Shown here: positions 1-8,582 of the stretch, one piece after another
How the letters are laid out: every line of letters begins with the position of its first letter
Numbering within the stretch: position 1 is the stretch's first letter
Assembly: GCA_029255645.1 (NCBI GenBank)
Contig: JANLJE010000034.1
Span: 1-34,022, forward strand
DNA: 34,022 bases
From: Comamonadaceae bacterium
GTDB taxonomy: Bacteria; Pseudomonadota; Gammaproteobacteria; Burkholderiales; Rhodocyclaceae
Reading direction: 5' to 3'
Made by a program: the position numbers and the translations under genes
Notes under the pieces: model-generated
Database searches by the model: none
What the model saw: the letters and a program-made list of their open reading frames with translations, nothing else
Told to the model about the DNA's origin: nothing

Positions 1-954
1 TACCGGCCCGAGCGCGAGGCCCAGGTGCTGCGCCGCCTGCAGGAACTCAATCAGGGGCCCTTGCCGGATGAGAGCATCACCTTGTTCTTCCGCGAAGTGA
101 TGTCCGCCTGCCTCTCCCTGGAAGAGCCTTTGGGCGTGGCTTTCCTCGGCCCTCCGGGCACCTTTTCCGAGTCCGCCGCCATCAAGCAGTTCGGTCATGC
201 CGTCCGGCTCCTGCCCTGTGCCTCCATCGACGAGATGTTCCGGGAGGTGGAGGCGGGGCATGCGGAATACGCGGTGGCACCGGTGGAAAACTCCACCGAA
301 GGCGCCGTGGGCCGCACCATGGACCTGCTCCTGCAGACGCCTTTGCAGATCTGCGGCGAGGTGGTGGTGCGCATCCACCAGAATCTCCTCTCCAGGGCGC
401 CGGACCTGAAGTCGGTGACCAAGGTCTATTCCCATGCCCAATCCCTGGCCCAGTGCCATGAATGGCTGAACCGGATGCTGCCCGGGGTGGAGCGCATCGC
501 CGTGGCCAGCAACGCCCTGGCGGCCCAGATGGCAGCCCAGATGGCAGCCGAGGAACCCGGCGCGGCCGCGATTGCCGGAGAGGCGGCGGGGGAGCGTTAC
601 CGGCTTCAGGTGCTGGCCGCCAACATCGAGGACGAGCCGAACAACACTACCCGCTTCCTGGTGTTGGGCCGGCACGATGCCGGCATTTCCGGGCACGACA
701 AGACTTCCCTGATCATGTCCGCCCCCAACCGTTCCGGCGCCCTGCATGATCTGCTCAAGCCTTTTGCCGAAGCCGGCGTCTCCCTGACCCGGCTTGAATC
801 CAGGCCGGCCCGCCAGGGCCTGTGGGAGTATGTCTATTACGTGGACGTGGAGGGCCATCGCCAGTCTCCCGCCCTGGGCGCTGCCTTGCAGGAACTGGCC
901 GGCCGGGCGGCCTACCTGAAGGTGCTGGGCTCCTATCCCATTGCTGTCTATTGA
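1..954 (+). CDS. pheA: Bifunctional chorismate mutase / prephenate dehydratase (P-protein), 5' end cut by window edge
   Basis: Converts chorismate to prephenate and then to phenylpyruvate in phenylalanine synthesis; cytoplasmic. The reading frame is open from base 1, so the gene starts outside the window; 317 residues are visible and the family has about 355 in all. The first 35 or so residues are the end of the AroQ chorismate mutase domain (PLPDESITLFFREVMSACL). Next comes the prephenate dehydratase domain, beginning at GVAFLGPPGTFSESAA and containing PVENSTEGAVG and the NNTTRFLVLG motif, then a C-terminal ACT domain with the ESRP phenylalanine-binding motif (SLTRLESRPAR). It is followed by hisC after 16 bases and is probably the head or middle of a serC-pheA-hisC-tyrA-aroA operon. 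A 12-base in-frame duplication (bases 523-546) adds AQMA. Confidence 0.96.
   Translation, partial: YRPEREAQVLRRLQELNQGPLPDESITLFFREVMSACLSLEEPLGVAFLGPPGTFSESAAIKQFGHAVRLLPCASIDEMFREVEAGHAEYAVAPVENSTEGAVGRTMDLLLQTPLQICGEVVVRIHQNLLSRAPDLKSVTKVYSHAQSLAQCHEWLNRMLPGVERIAVASNALAAQMAAQMAAEEPGAAAIAGEAAGERYRLQVLAANIEDEPNNTTRFLVLGRHDAGISGHDKTSLIMSAPNRSGALHDLLKPFAEAGVSLTRLESRPARQGLWEYVYYVDVEGHRQSPALGAALQELAGRAAYLKVLGSYPIAVY
523..546 (+). repeat. 12-bp in-frame tandem duplication inside pheA
   Basis: Two identical copies of gcccagatggca, read as A-Q-M-A twice, lie in the prephenate dehydratase domain just before the EPGAAAIAG segment. The frame is kept, so it is a four-residue insertion and not a disruption. 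Confidence 0.85.
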
Positions 955-970
955 AAATTCCGAGGTATCC

Positions 971-2059
971 ATGTCCCTAGCCGATCAGGCCCTGCCCTAT
1001 GTGCGGGCCATTTCCCCCTATCAGCCCGGCAAACCCATCACTCAGCTTGCCCGGGAGATGGGCCTGCCCGTGGAGCGCATCGTCAAGCTGGCCTCGAACG
1101 AAAACCCTCTGGGCATGAGCCCGCTCGCCAGGGCGGCCGTCCAGGCGGCGATGGATGGCATCGAGCGCTACCCGGACCCCTTTGAGCTGATCCAGGTCCT
1201 GGCCGAGCGTAATGGGGTGGAACCCGGCCAGGTGGTGCTCGGCAACGGTTCCAACGACGTGCTCGACCTGGCGGCCCGGGTGTTTCTCGACAGCGGCCGC
1301 TCCGCCGTCTCGGCCCAGCATGCCTTTGCCGTCTATGCCATTGCCACCTTGTCGGTGGGGGCCGAGAACGTCGTGGTTCCGGCCCGCCATTTCGGCCATG
1401 ATCTGGAGGCCATGGCCGCCGCCATCCGCCCCGATACCCGGCTGGTGTGGATCGCCAACCCCAACAATCCCACCGGAACCTTCCTGCCCCGAGAGGCCCT
1501 GCGCGGCTTTCTTGCCAAGGTGCCGGCGGAGGTGATCGTGGTGCTGGATGAAGCCTACAACGAATATCTGGCCCCGGCCGACCGGCACGATACCGTGGCC
1601 TGGGTGAAGGAATTCCCGAACCTGATCGTCATCCGCACCTTTTCCAAGATCTACGGCCTGGCGGGCCTGCGCATCGGCTACGGCATTGCTGCGGCGCCGG
1701 TGGCGGAGCTGATGAACCGGGTGCGCCAGCCCTTCAACTGCAACAACCTGGCCCTGGCCGCCGCCCAGGCCGCCCTGGACGATCACCTGTTCGTGGCCGA
1801 GAGCTACGAACTCAACCGCCAGGGCATGGAGCAGATCGTGGCGGGCCTGAAGCGCCTGGGCCTGGAACACCTTCCTTCCCATGGCAACTTCGTCACGTTC
1901 AAGGCGGGCGATGGGGCGGCGGTGAATCAGAAGCTGCTGCAGCAAGGCGTCATCGTGCGGCCGATCGGGGCTTACGGCATGCCCGAGTGGCTGCGGGTGA
2001 CCATCGGCACGGCCCCCGAGAACCGCCGCTTCCTGGAAGCCCTGGAGCAGGCCCTCTGA
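971..2059 (+). CDS. hisC: Histidinol-phosphate aminotransferase
   Basis: PLP-dependent class I/II aminotransferase that converts imidazole acetol phosphate to histidinol phosphate in histidine synthesis; HisC paralogs in this gene order often also serve phenylalanine and tyrosine transamination. It has 362 residues, normal for the family. Visible motifs are KLASNENPLG near residue 35, the NPNNPTGT segment, DEAYNEY, and the Schiff-base lysine in RTFSKIYGLAGLRIGYG. The start chosen is ATG 971, with GAGG at 962-965 just upstream. An in-frame TTG at 941 would overlap pheA and has no better ribosome site. It sits between pheA and tyrA, as in many betaproteobacteria, so a role in aromatic amino-acid transamination is plausible but inferred. 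Confidence 0.95.
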   Translation: MSLADQALPYVRAISPYQPGKPITQLAREMGLPVERIVKLASNENPLGMSPLARAAVQAAMDGIERYPDPFELIQVLAERNGVEPGQVVLGNGSNDVLDLAARVFLDSGRSAVSAQHAFAVYAIATLSVGAENVVVPARHFGHDLEAMAAAIRPDTRLVWIANPNNPTGTFLPREALRGFLAKVPAEVIVVLDEAYNEYLAPADRHDTVAWVKEFPNLIVIRTFSKIYGLAGLRIGYGIAAAPVAELMNRVRQPFNCNNLALAAAQAALDDHLFVAESYELNRQGMEQIVAGLKRLGLEHLPSHGNFVTFKAGDGAAVNQKLLQQGVIVRPIGAYGMPEWLRVTIGTAPENRRFLEALEQAL

Positions 2060-2065
2060 ACCCCT

Positions 2066-2081
2066 GCCGCCGGCTGGCGGC
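2066..2081 (+). other. GC hairpin in the hisC-tyrA spacer
   Basis: A perfect 6-bp stem (GCCGCC / GGCGGC) with a GGCT loop is followed by only three T residues. It could be a weak or partial terminator or an mRNA stabiliser inside the operon. It is too short on T residues to be called a full terminator. Confidence 0.35.
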
Positions 2082-2108
2082 TTTGCCAAGGATGCCGGAT
2101 ACCGATAT

Positions 2109-3029
2109 ATGCCGGATAACGACATGAACGACTCTCCCGCTGCTTTCGAGCATGGCCCTGAATTCGGCAAGATCGTGATCTTTGGTGTCGGCCTGATCGG
2201 CGGCTCCTTTGCGCTGGCCTTGAAGTCGGCCCGGGCCGTGGGTGAAGTGGTGGGCTTCGGCCGCCGTCCCGCCAGCCTGCGCGAGGCCCAGGACATGGGC
2301 ATCATCGACCGGGCCGGCATCAATCCGGCCCACGAGCTGGGGGATGCGGACCTGGTGCTGATTGCCACTCCCGTCGGGCAGATGCCGGACATCTTCGCCC
2401 AGATCGCCCCCTACCTCGGCCCCAATACCGTGGTGACCGACGGTGGCAGCACCAAGGCCGACGTGGCCGCCGCGGCCCGGGCTGCCTTCGGGGATCGCCT
2501 CGGGCAGTTCGTGCCGGCCCACCCGATTGCCGGGGCCGAGAACAGCGGCGCCGCGGCTTCCCGCAGCGACCTCTACCAGGGCCGCAAGGTGGTGGTGACG
2601 CCCCTGCCGGAAAATGGCGACGAGCAACTCGACCGGGTCAAGCGGGCCTGGTCCCTGTGCGGCGCCGACATCTACGAATTGACGCCCGAGCAGCACGACC
2701 GGGTATTTGCCGCCGTCAGCCATCTGCCCCACCTCCTGGCCTTCGCCCTGGTGCGGGACCTGGCCGGGCGGCCCGATGCGCAGTTGTTCTTCGATTTTGC
2801 CGCTTCCGGCTTTCGGGATTTCACCCGCATTGCCGCCAGCCATCCGGAAATGTGGCGGGACATCTGCCTGGCCAACCGGGAAGCCCTGCTGGGAGAAATC
2901 GATGCCTATCAGGCCCAGTTGAACGACTTCAAGGCGGCCCTGGCCCGCAACAACGGCGACTATCTGCTGCAGAGCTTTGCGGTAGCCCGGGAGGCCCGCC
3001 GGGCCTGGGGCGACCAGCAGATGCGCTGA
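2109..3029 (+). CDS. tyrA: Prephenate dehydrogenase (TyrA family)
   Basis: Oxidatively decarboxylates prephenate (or arogenate) in tyrosine synthesis with NAD(P). The protein has 306 residues. The Rossmann glycine motif is IFGVGLIGGSFALALK at about residues 21-36. The catalytic-region HPIAGAENSG lies near residue 138 and the helical dimer domain carries HLPHLLAFAL and FRDFTRIAASHPEMWRDI. It stands alone, with no chorismate mutase or ACT domain, as in other betaproteobacteria. ATG 2109 is used; ATG 2124 is an equally possible start, and neither has a strong, well-spaced ribosome site. aroA-cmk follows after 41 bases. Confidence 0.95.
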   Translation: MPDNDMNDSPAAFEHGPEFGKIVIFGVGLIGGSFALALKSARAVGEVVGFGRRPASLREAQDMGIIDRAGINPAHELGDADLVLIATPVGQMPDIFAQIAPYLGPNTVVTDGGSTKADVAAAARAAFGDRLGQFVPAHPIAGAENSGAAASRSDLYQGRKVVVTPLPENGDEQLDRVKRAWSLCGADIYELTPEQHDRVFAAVSHLPHLLAFALVRDLAGRPDAQLFFDFAASGFRDFTRIAASHPEMWRDICLANREALLGEIDAYQAQLNDFKAALARNNGDYLLQSFAVAREARRAWGDQQMR

Positions 3030-3070
3030 TCTTTCTTGGCAGCTCACTCAACTGATTAGGACGACACGGC

Positions 3071-5014
3071 ATGGAATTCATCGACCTGCCCCAGATGATC
3101 TCGGCTTGCGGCACGCTCCGCCTGCCCGGTTCCAAGAGCATTTCCAACCGGGTGCTGCTGCTTGCCGCCCTGGCCGAGGGCGAAACCGAGGTGCGCGACC
3201 TGCTCGCCTCCGACGACACGGCGCGGATGCTGGAGGCCCTGCGCAGCCTGGGCATTGCCGTCACCGAACTCGGCGAGGGCGCCTGGCGCATCCGCGGCTG
3301 TGGCGGCAACATCCCCGTCCGGCAGGCCGAGCTTTTTCTCGGTAACGCCGGCACCGCCTTTCGACCCCTGACCGCGGCCCTGGCCCTGGCCGGGGGCGAC
3401 TATGTGCTCAAAGGGGTGGCGCGCATGCACGAGCGGCCCATCGGCGACCTGGTGGACGGCCTGCGCCAGCTTGGCGCCGATGTCGGCTATCTCGAGAAGG
3501 AGGGCTACCCGCCCTTGCGCCTCAAGCCCGCCCAGATCCGTGCCGGCAACGTGGTGCGGGTGCGCGGCGATGTCTCCAGTCAGTTCCTCACCGGGCTATT
3601 GATGGCGCTCCCCCTGGCCGGGGCAAGGACCACGGTGGAGGTGGTGGGGGAGCTGATCTCCAAGCCCTATATCGAAATCACGCTCGCCACCATGGCCCGT
3701 TTCGGCGTCCGGGTCGAGCGCCAGGGCTGGCAGTCCTTTACCGTGCCGGAGGGGGCGAGGTATGTGTCGCCCGGTAGCCTCTACGTCGAAGGCGATGCCT
3801 CCTCGGCCTCTTACTTCCTCGCCCTGGGCGCCATTGGCGGCGGTCCGGTGCGGGTGGAAGGGGTGGGGCGGGATTCCATCCAGGGGGATGTGCGTTTTGC
3901 CGAGGCCCTGGCAGAGATGGGCGCGGTGATCCGCATGGGCCCCAACTGGATCGAGGCCCGCGCCCCGGCCGAAGGGCTTACGGGCATCACCCTGGACTGC
4001 AATCACATCCCCGATGCCGCCATGACCCTTGCCACCACCGCCCTCTTTGCCCGGGGCGTGACCCGGCTCGAGAACATCGCCAGCTGGCGGGTCAAGGAAA
4101 CCGACCGCATCGCCGCCATGGCAAAAGAGCTGGGCAAACTCGGCGTGACCGTAAACGCGGGGCCCGACTTTCTCGAGGTGCAGCCTCCGTCCCCTGAGCG
4201 GCCGCTTCGGCCTCAGGCCATCGACACCTATGACGACCACCGCATGGCCATGAGTTTTTCCCTCGCCGCCTTCGGTACGCCCTTACGCATTCATGATCCG
4301 GGCTGTACCGCCAAGACCTTTCCCGATTACTTCGAGCGGTTTTCCGAAGTGACCCGGCCGGCCCCGGTGATCGCCATCGACGGCCCCACCGCCTCGGGCA
4401 AAGGCACCGTCTCCGCCCGGGTGGCGGCGGCCCTGGGCTTTCATTATCTGGATTCTGGCGCCCTCTATCGGCTCACCGCCCTGGCGGCCCGAAAGGCCGG
4501 GGTGGCCTGGAGCGATGAACGGGCCCTGGCCGAAGTGGCGGCGGGCCTCGAGGCGGAATTCCGGGACGGCCGCGTTTTCCTCGCGGGCGAAGAAGTGGGG
4601 GAGGCCATCCGCAGCGAGGAAATGGCGGACGGGGCCTCGCAGGTCGCGGCCCTGCCGGCCGTGCGCGCAGCCCTGCTGTTTCGCCAGCGCGCCTTTCACC
4701 GGGCGCCGGGCCTGGTCGGGGATGGGCGGGACATGGGCTCCGTGGTGTTTCCCAAGGCTACCCTCAAGGTCTTTTTGACCGCCAGCGCCGAAGTGCGCGC
4801 CGAGCGGCGCTACCAGCAGCTGCGGCAGGCCGGCCAGCCGGCCGACCTGGCCGCCATCCTGGCCGAGCTGCAGGCCCGCGACGCGCGCGACAGCCAGCGG
4901 CCGGTCGCCCCCCTGCGCCAGGTGCCCGACGCCGTCTTGCTCGATACCGATCATCTGGGGATTGAAGCGGCGGTGCAACAGGTGCTTGACGGATACGCCG
5001 CGGCCGTCCCGTAA
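3071..5014 (+). CDS. aroA-cmk: Fused EPSP synthase / cytidylate kinase
   Basis: One 647-residue protein carries two enzymes. Residues 1 to about 428 are 5-enolpyruvylshikimate-3-phosphate synthase (shikimate pathway), with [28 protein letters not shown] and YDDHRMAM motifs. From about residue 430 onward is CMP kinase, with the P-loop in [11 protein letters not shown] (about 435-445), [19 protein letters not shown], and the C-terminal RDARDSQRP. There is no stop or start between the two halves, so this is a true gene fusion. Fused forms are known in Rhodocyclaceae. ATG 3071 is preceded by TTAGGA at a good distance. In most proteobacteria cmk is followed by rpsA; here phaC follows instead. Confidence 0.95.
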   Translation: MEFIDLPQMISACGTLRLPGSKSISNRVLLLAALAEGETEVRDLLASDDTARMLEALRSLGIAVTELGEGAWRIRGCGGNIPVRQAELFLGNAGTAFRPLTAALALAGGDYVLKGVARMHERPIGDLVDGLRQLGADVGYLEKEGYPPLRLKPAQIRAGNVVRVRGDVSSQFLTGLLMALPLAGARTTVEVVGELISKPYIEITLATMARFGVRVERQGWQSFTVPEGARYVSPGSLYVEGDASSASYFLALGAIGGGPVRVEGVGRDSIQGDVRFAEALAEMGAVIRMGPNWIEARAPAEGLTGITLDCNHIPDAAMTLATTALFARGVTRLENIASWRVKETDRIAAMAKELGKLGVTVNAGPDFLEVQPPSPERPLRPQAIDTYDDHRMAMSFSLAAFGTPLRIHDPGCTAKTFPDYFERFSEVTRPAPVIAIDGPTASGKGTVSARVAAALGFHYLDSGALYRLTALAARKAGVAWSDERALAEVAAGLEAEFRDGRVFLAGEEVGEAIRSEEMADGASQVAALPAVRAALLFRQRAFHRAPGLVGDGRDMGSVVFPKATLKVFLTASAEVRAERRYQQLRQAGQPADLAAILAELQARDARDSQRPVAPLRQVPDAVLLDTDHLGIEAAVQQVLDGYAAAVP

Positions 5015-5034
5015 TCCATCATTGCCGCTGCGAA

Positions 5035-5063
5035 TTGACAGTCTCATGGCTGACAGGGAGAAT
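5035..5063 (+). promoter_or_regulatory. Probable sigma-70 promoter for phaC
   Basis: A perfect -35 hexamer TTGACA (5035-5040), a 17-bp spacer and a moderate -10 GAGAAT (5058-5063) lie 20-50 bases after aroA-cmk. Transcription would begin near 5070, which fits the phaC start at 5109 and argues against upstream in-frame ATG 5046. Confidence 0.5.
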
Positions 5064-5108
5064 CGGCAGGCTCTGGAGTTTGATGCCAATTGCCCACAGG
5101 AGTCGTAT

Positions 5109-6851
5109 ATGTCGAAGGCAGAGGGAAGTAACGACGCGGTCCATCCGATGTTTCAGCAATTTTTTCAGGCCGGTCAATCCATGGCCCAGGGCTTCATGGC
5201 CTTTCTCAACCAGATGCCCCGGGATGGCGGCTTCACGCCCCCAGCGGTGCAGCTCCCACCGCAGGCAGAGGCGCTGAAATCCCTGCAGCAGGAATTCATG
5301 GCCCAGCAGGCAAAGCTCTGGCAGGCCATGCTGGCCCGCAGCCAGGGGGGACAACCCGAATTCCAGGTGGCGCCCGAAGCCGGCGACCGCCGTTTCTCGG
5401 CCCCCGAGTGGTCCGAAAGCCCCATTTACGATTACATCCGCCAGAGCTATCTGCTCAACGCCCGCTACCTGAAGGAACTGGTGGAAAAGGTGCCGCTGGA
5501 AGATGAGCGGGCCCGGGAAAAGCTGCGCTTTGCCGCCCGTCAGTACGTGGATGCACTGGCCCCCTCCAACTTTGCCGCCACCAACCCTGAATTCGTCAGG
5601 CTGGCGGTGGAAACCAAGGGCAAGAGCATCACCGACGGCATCAACAACCTGATCGCCGACCTGGAAAAAGGCCGTATTTCCATGACCGACGAATCGGTCT
5701 TCGAGGTCGGCAAGAACATCGCCACCACCCAGGGCGCGGTGATCTTTGAAAACGAGCTGATGCAGCTGATCCAGTACGAGCCCCTGACCGCCAAGGTGGC
5801 CAAGCGCCCCTTGCTGGTGGTGCCGCCCTGCATCAACAAGTTCTACATCATGGACCTGCAGCCGGAAAATTCCCTGATCCGCTTCATGGTGGAGCAGGGC
5901 CATACGGTGTTCCTGGTGTCCTGGTGCAACCCCGGCGCCGAGCAGGGCCACCTGGGCTGGGACGACTATCTGGAGCAAGGTCCCATTACCGCCATCCGGG
6001 TGGTGCAGGACATCAGCCGCCAGAAGGAAATCAACACCCTGGGTTTTTGCGTCGGCGGTACGCTGCTGGCTTCGGCCCTGGCCGTGCTGGCCGCCCGGGG
6101 CGAACAGCCAGCCGCTTCGCTGACGCTGCTCACCACCTTGCTCGACTATTCCGATACCGGCGAGATCGGTCTGTTCATCGACGAGCAGTTCCTGGCCGCC
6201 CGGGAGGCCGCCATCGGCAAGGGCGGCCTGCTCCAGGCCCGGGAACTGCAGAATACCTTCTCGGCCTTGCGGCCCAACGACCTGATCTGGAATTACGTCG
6301 CCAACAACTATCTCAAGGGCCAGAAGCCCCAGGCTTTCGATCTGCTCTACTGGAATTCCGATTCCACCAACCTGCCCGGGCCCTTTGCCTGCTGGTACAT
6401 GCGCAACCTCTACCACGACAACAGCCTGCGCATTCCGGGCAAGCTGGAAATGTGCGGCGTCAAGGTCGACCTGAGCAAGCTGGAAATGCCCACCTACCTG
6501 TTTGCCGCCCGGGAAGATCACATCGTTCCCTGGCATTCTGCTTATCAGAGCACCCGTTTGCTCTCGGGCCGGACCCGTTTCGTACTGGGGGCTTCCGGCC
6601 ACATTGCCGGGGTCATCAATCCGGCATCCAAGAACAGGCGCAGCTACTGGATTCATGACGACGTGAAAATGGATTCCGAGTCCTGGCTGGGCGCCGCCCA
6701 GGAACAGAAGGGCAGCTGGTGGAACGACTGGGCGCTGTGGATCAAGGAACATGGGGCGGGAGAAAAGGCGGCGCCCAAGAAACCGGGCAATGCCAGATAC
6801 AAGGCCATCGAGGCCGCACCCGGACGTTATGTAAAGGAAAGAGTGGTTTGA
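5109..6851 (+). CDS. phaC: Class I polyhydroxyalkanoate synthase
   Basis: Polymerises (R)-3-hydroxyacyl-CoA, mainly 3-hydroxybutyryl-CoA, into PHA on the surface of cytoplasmic granules. It has 580 residues, close to the usual length of class I enzymes. The N-terminal part matches the PhaC N domain. The lipase-like box GFCVGGT holds the catalytic Cys314, Asp470 is in AAREDHIVPW, and His498 is in ASGHIAGVINP, so the whole triad is present. ATG 5109 is chosen because AGGAG lies at 5098-5102, six bases upstream; the in-frame ATG 5046 has no such site. Unlike the classical phaCAB cluster, no thiolase gene (phaA) follows. The stop codon lies inside a tandem repeat (6847-6912). Confidence 0.96.
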   Translation: MSKAEGSNDAVHPMFQQFFQAGQSMAQGFMAFLNQMPRDGGFTPPAVQLPPQAEALKSLQQEFMAQQAKLWQAMLARSQGGQPEFQVAPEAGDRRFSAPEWSESPIYDYIRQSYLLNARYLKELVEKVPLEDERAREKLRFAARQYVDALAPSNFAATNPEFVRLAVETKGKSITDGINNLIADLEKGRISMTDESVFEVGKNIATTQGAVIFENELMQLIQYEPLTAKVAKRPLLVVPPCINKFYIMDLQPENSLIRFMVEQGHTVFLVSWCNPGAEQGHLGWDDYLEQGPITAIRVVQDISRQKEINTLGFCVGGTLLASALAVLAARGEQPAASLTLLTTLLDYSDTGEIGLFIDEQFLAAREAAIGKGGLLQARELQNTFSALRPNDLIWNYVANNYLKGQKPQAFDLLYWNSDSTNLPGPFACWYMRNLYHDNSLRIPGKLEMCGVKVDLSKLEMPTYLFAAREDHIVPWHSAYQSTRLLSGRTRFVLGASGHIAGVINPASKNRRSYWIHDDVKMDSESWLGAAQEQKGSWWNDWALWIKEHGAGEKAAPKKPGNARYKAIEAAPGRYVKERVV

Positions 6852-6912
6852 TTCCAGCTTGAATCTAGCTTGAGTCCAGCTTGAATCCAGCTTGAATCCA
6901 GCTTGAATCGAG
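6847..6912. repeat. 11-bp tandem repeat, six copies, overlapping the phaC stop
   Basis: Six units of consensus cttgaatccag run head to tail (6847-6857, 6858-6868, 6869-6879, 6880-6890, 6891-6901, 6902-6912); the outer copies have diverged and the inner ones are near-identical. The first copy contains the phaC stop codon. The rest of the phaC-phaB spacer (6913-7102) shows no gene and no convincing promoter. Confidence 0.9.
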
Positions 6913-7102
6913 TGAGGCGGTTTCTTTTGCGTGTCATCCTCAGGTGAGACAATATTTTGATGAGGCGGCCTTTGTCACGAATGCCAATGCACGGGCGCCA
7001 GTATTTCCATGAACGGAGGCTGGCACATGTTCTGAAGCAGAACGGTGCCTTCTCTGTTAGTTTGTCGTTGCAATAACTCAATCAACAAAGGAAGGAAAGT
7101 CT

Positions 7103-7846
7103 ATGACCCAACGTGTAGCTCTCGTAACTGGTGCAATGGGTGGTCTTGGTACCGCCATTTGTCAGGAACTGGCCAAGGCTGGCCACAAGGTGGTTGCTGC
7201 CTATCATCCTCAATTTGATAACAAGGATGAGTGGCTGAAGGAAATGGAAGCTGCCGGCTTCAAGGATTTCATTCCCGTGGCAGGCGACGTCGCCGATCTG
7301 GCCTCCGTCCAGGCCATGGTGGCCGAGGCCGAAGCCAAGGCCGGCCCCATCGACATCCTGGTCAACAACGCCGGCATCACCCGCGACAAGATGTTCGCCA
7401 AGATGGAAAAGGAACAGTGGGATGCCGTCATCTCCACCAACCTGACCAGCCTGTTCAACGTCACCAAGCAAGTTTCCGCCAAGATGGCCGAGCGTGGCTG
7501 GGGCCGCATCATCAACATCTCCTCCGTCAATGGGGTCAAGGGTCAGGCCGGTCAGACCAACTACTCGGCCGCCAAGGCCGGCGTCATCGGTTTCACCAAG
7601 GCCCTGGCGCAGGAACTGGCCGCCAAGGGCGTGACCGTCAATGCCATTGCCCCCGGCTATGTGGCGACCAAGATGGTCATGGCCATCAAGCCTGAAATCC
7701 TGCAAACCATCATTGATTCCGTGCCCATGAAGCGCCTGGCCAAGCCCGAGGAAATCGGTTTTGCCTGTGCCTTCCTGTCTTCCGACCTGTCCGGCTTCAC
7801 CACCGGCGCCACCCTGAACATCAACGGCGGCCTGTACTACCAGTAA
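7103..7846 (+). CDS. phaB: Acetoacetyl-CoA reductase
   Basis: NADPH-dependent short-chain dehydrogenase that reduces acetoacetyl-CoA to (R)-3-hydroxybutyryl-CoA, the monomer for PhaC. It has 247 residues. Visible are the nucleotide-binding glycine motif VTGAMGGLGTAIC (residues 8-20), LVNNAGITRD, the catalytic serine in NISSVNG and the YSAAK catalytic Tyr-Lys pair. NLTSLFNVTKQV and the NNAGITRD segment are typical of PhaB rather than FabG. ATG 7103 has an excellent AAGGAAGGAAAG ribosome site just upstream. It is separated from phaC by 251 bases with a tandem repeat, so it may have its own promoter; a good terminator follows it. Confidence 0.95.
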   Translation: MTQRVALVTGAMGGLGTAICQELAKAGHKVVAAYHPQFDNKDEWLKEMEAAGFKDFIPVAGDVADLASVQAMVAEAEAKAGPIDILVNNAGITRDKMFAKMEKEQWDAVISTNLTSLFNVTKQVSAKMAERGWGRIINISSVNGVKGQAGQTNYSAAKAGVIGFTKALAQELAAKGVTVNAIAPGYVATKMVMAIKPEILQTIIDSVPMKRLAKPEEIGFACAFLSSDLSGFTTGATLNINGGLYYQ

Positions 7847-7869
7847 GCCTGTTGCCTCGCAAGGTGATG

Positions 7870-7895
7870 GCGGGCTCTCCGGGGCCCGCTTTTTT
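7870..7895 (+). terminator. Rho-independent terminator after phaB
   Basis: Stem GCGGGC (7870-7875) pairs with GCCCGC (7884-7889) and is followed directly by six T residues (7890-7895), 24 bases after the phaB stop. Confidence 0.85.
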
Positions 7896-7899
7896 CATT

Positions 7900-7905
7900 T
7901 ATAAT
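7900..7905 (+). promoter_or_regulatory. -10 element of the probable phaR promoter
   Basis: A perfect TATAAT lies 37 bases upstream of the phaR start and just after the phaB terminator. No good -35 hexamer is seen at 17 bp, so it may need an activator or be a weak promoter. The bases that follow (tgctgcgctgca) are TGC-rich, which resembles reported PhaR targets. Confidence 0.45.
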
Positions 7906-7941
7906 GCTGCGCTGCACACAAAAACCCTCCAGGAATATTCC

Positions 7942-8493
7942 ATGATAGAACCGGTCCGGCTGATCAAGAAGTATCCCAATCGCCGCCTCTATGACACCAA
8001 GACCAGCGCCTACATCACCCTTGCCGACATCAAGGAACTGGTACTGAAGTTCGAGAATTTCAAAGTGCTGGATGCCAAGACTCAGGAAGACCTGACCCGC
8101 AGCATCCTGTTGCAGATCATCCAGGAAGAGGAAACCGGCGGCGTGCCCATTTTCTCCACCGAACTGCTGGGCCAGATGATCCGTTTCTACGGCAATGCCA
8201 TGCAGGGCATGCTGGGCAAGTACCTGGAAAACAACATCAAGATTTTCGTGGAGTTCCAGCAGAAGCTGCAGGATCAACCCCGTTCCCTGTATGGCGAGAA
8301 CCCCCAGATGCAGACCGATTTCTGGGCCCAGTTCCTCAATTTCCAGCAGCCGGCCATGCAAAGCATGATGTCCGCCTACATGGACCAGAGCAAGAAGATG
8401 TTCCAGCAGATGCAGGACCAGATCCAGAGCCAGACCCGCAACATATTCACTGGCGTTCCCCCCCACCCTCCTGCCGGAGACGACAAGCCGTAA
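7942..8493 (+). CDS. phaR: PHA synthesis repressor / granule-associated regulator
   Basis: DNA- and polymer-binding repressor that controls phasin genes and its own gene in PHB-forming bacteria, released from DNA when granules form. It has 183 residues. The N-terminal PHB accumulation regulatory domain is clear (IKKYPNRRLYDTKTSAYITL, residues 8-27), followed by the PHB_acc region (TELLGQMIRFYGNAMQGMLG) and a Gln/Met-rich C-terminal half likely to contact granules. ATG 7942 has AGGA at 7931-7934. An ORF extension upstream to 7852 would read through the phaB terminator and is rejected. It sits downstream of phaB, as in Cupriavidus, but with its own promoter. Confidence 0.95.
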   Translation: MIEPVRLIKKYPNRRLYDTKTSAYITLADIKELVLKFENFKVLDAKTQEDLTRSILLQIIQEEETGGVPIFSTELLGQMIRFYGNAMQGMLGKYLENNIKIFVEFQQKLQDQPRSLYGENPQMQTDFWAQFLNFQQPAMQSMMSAYMDQSKKMFQQMQDQIQSQTRNIFTGVPPHPPAGDDKP

Positions 8494-8530
8494 GACCGGC
8501 CCGGCTCGGTTCGGCAGCGCCGCGGCCCGT

Positions 8531-8559
8531 AAAAAGCCCATCCCCCGGAGGGAATGGGC
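8531..8559 (-). terminator. Terminator for the minus-strand phoX gene
   Basis: Read on the minus strand, GCCCAT and ATGGGC (8536-8559) form a stem extended by an inner CCC/GGG, followed by five T residues (8531-8535 on the plus strand are A). It lies in the 89-base spacer between the convergent phaR and phoX genes. Confidence 0.7.
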
Positions 8560-8582
8560 GGCAGGGGTAAGGCGGGGAAGGA

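Noticed and set aside
941-970. Upstream TTG start for hisC
   Set aside because: It overlaps pheA and has no ribosome site; ATG 971 has GAGG correctly placed.
5046-5108. Upstream ATG for phaC
   Set aside because: It lies inside the predicted promoter spacer and has no ribosome site, unlike ATG 5109.
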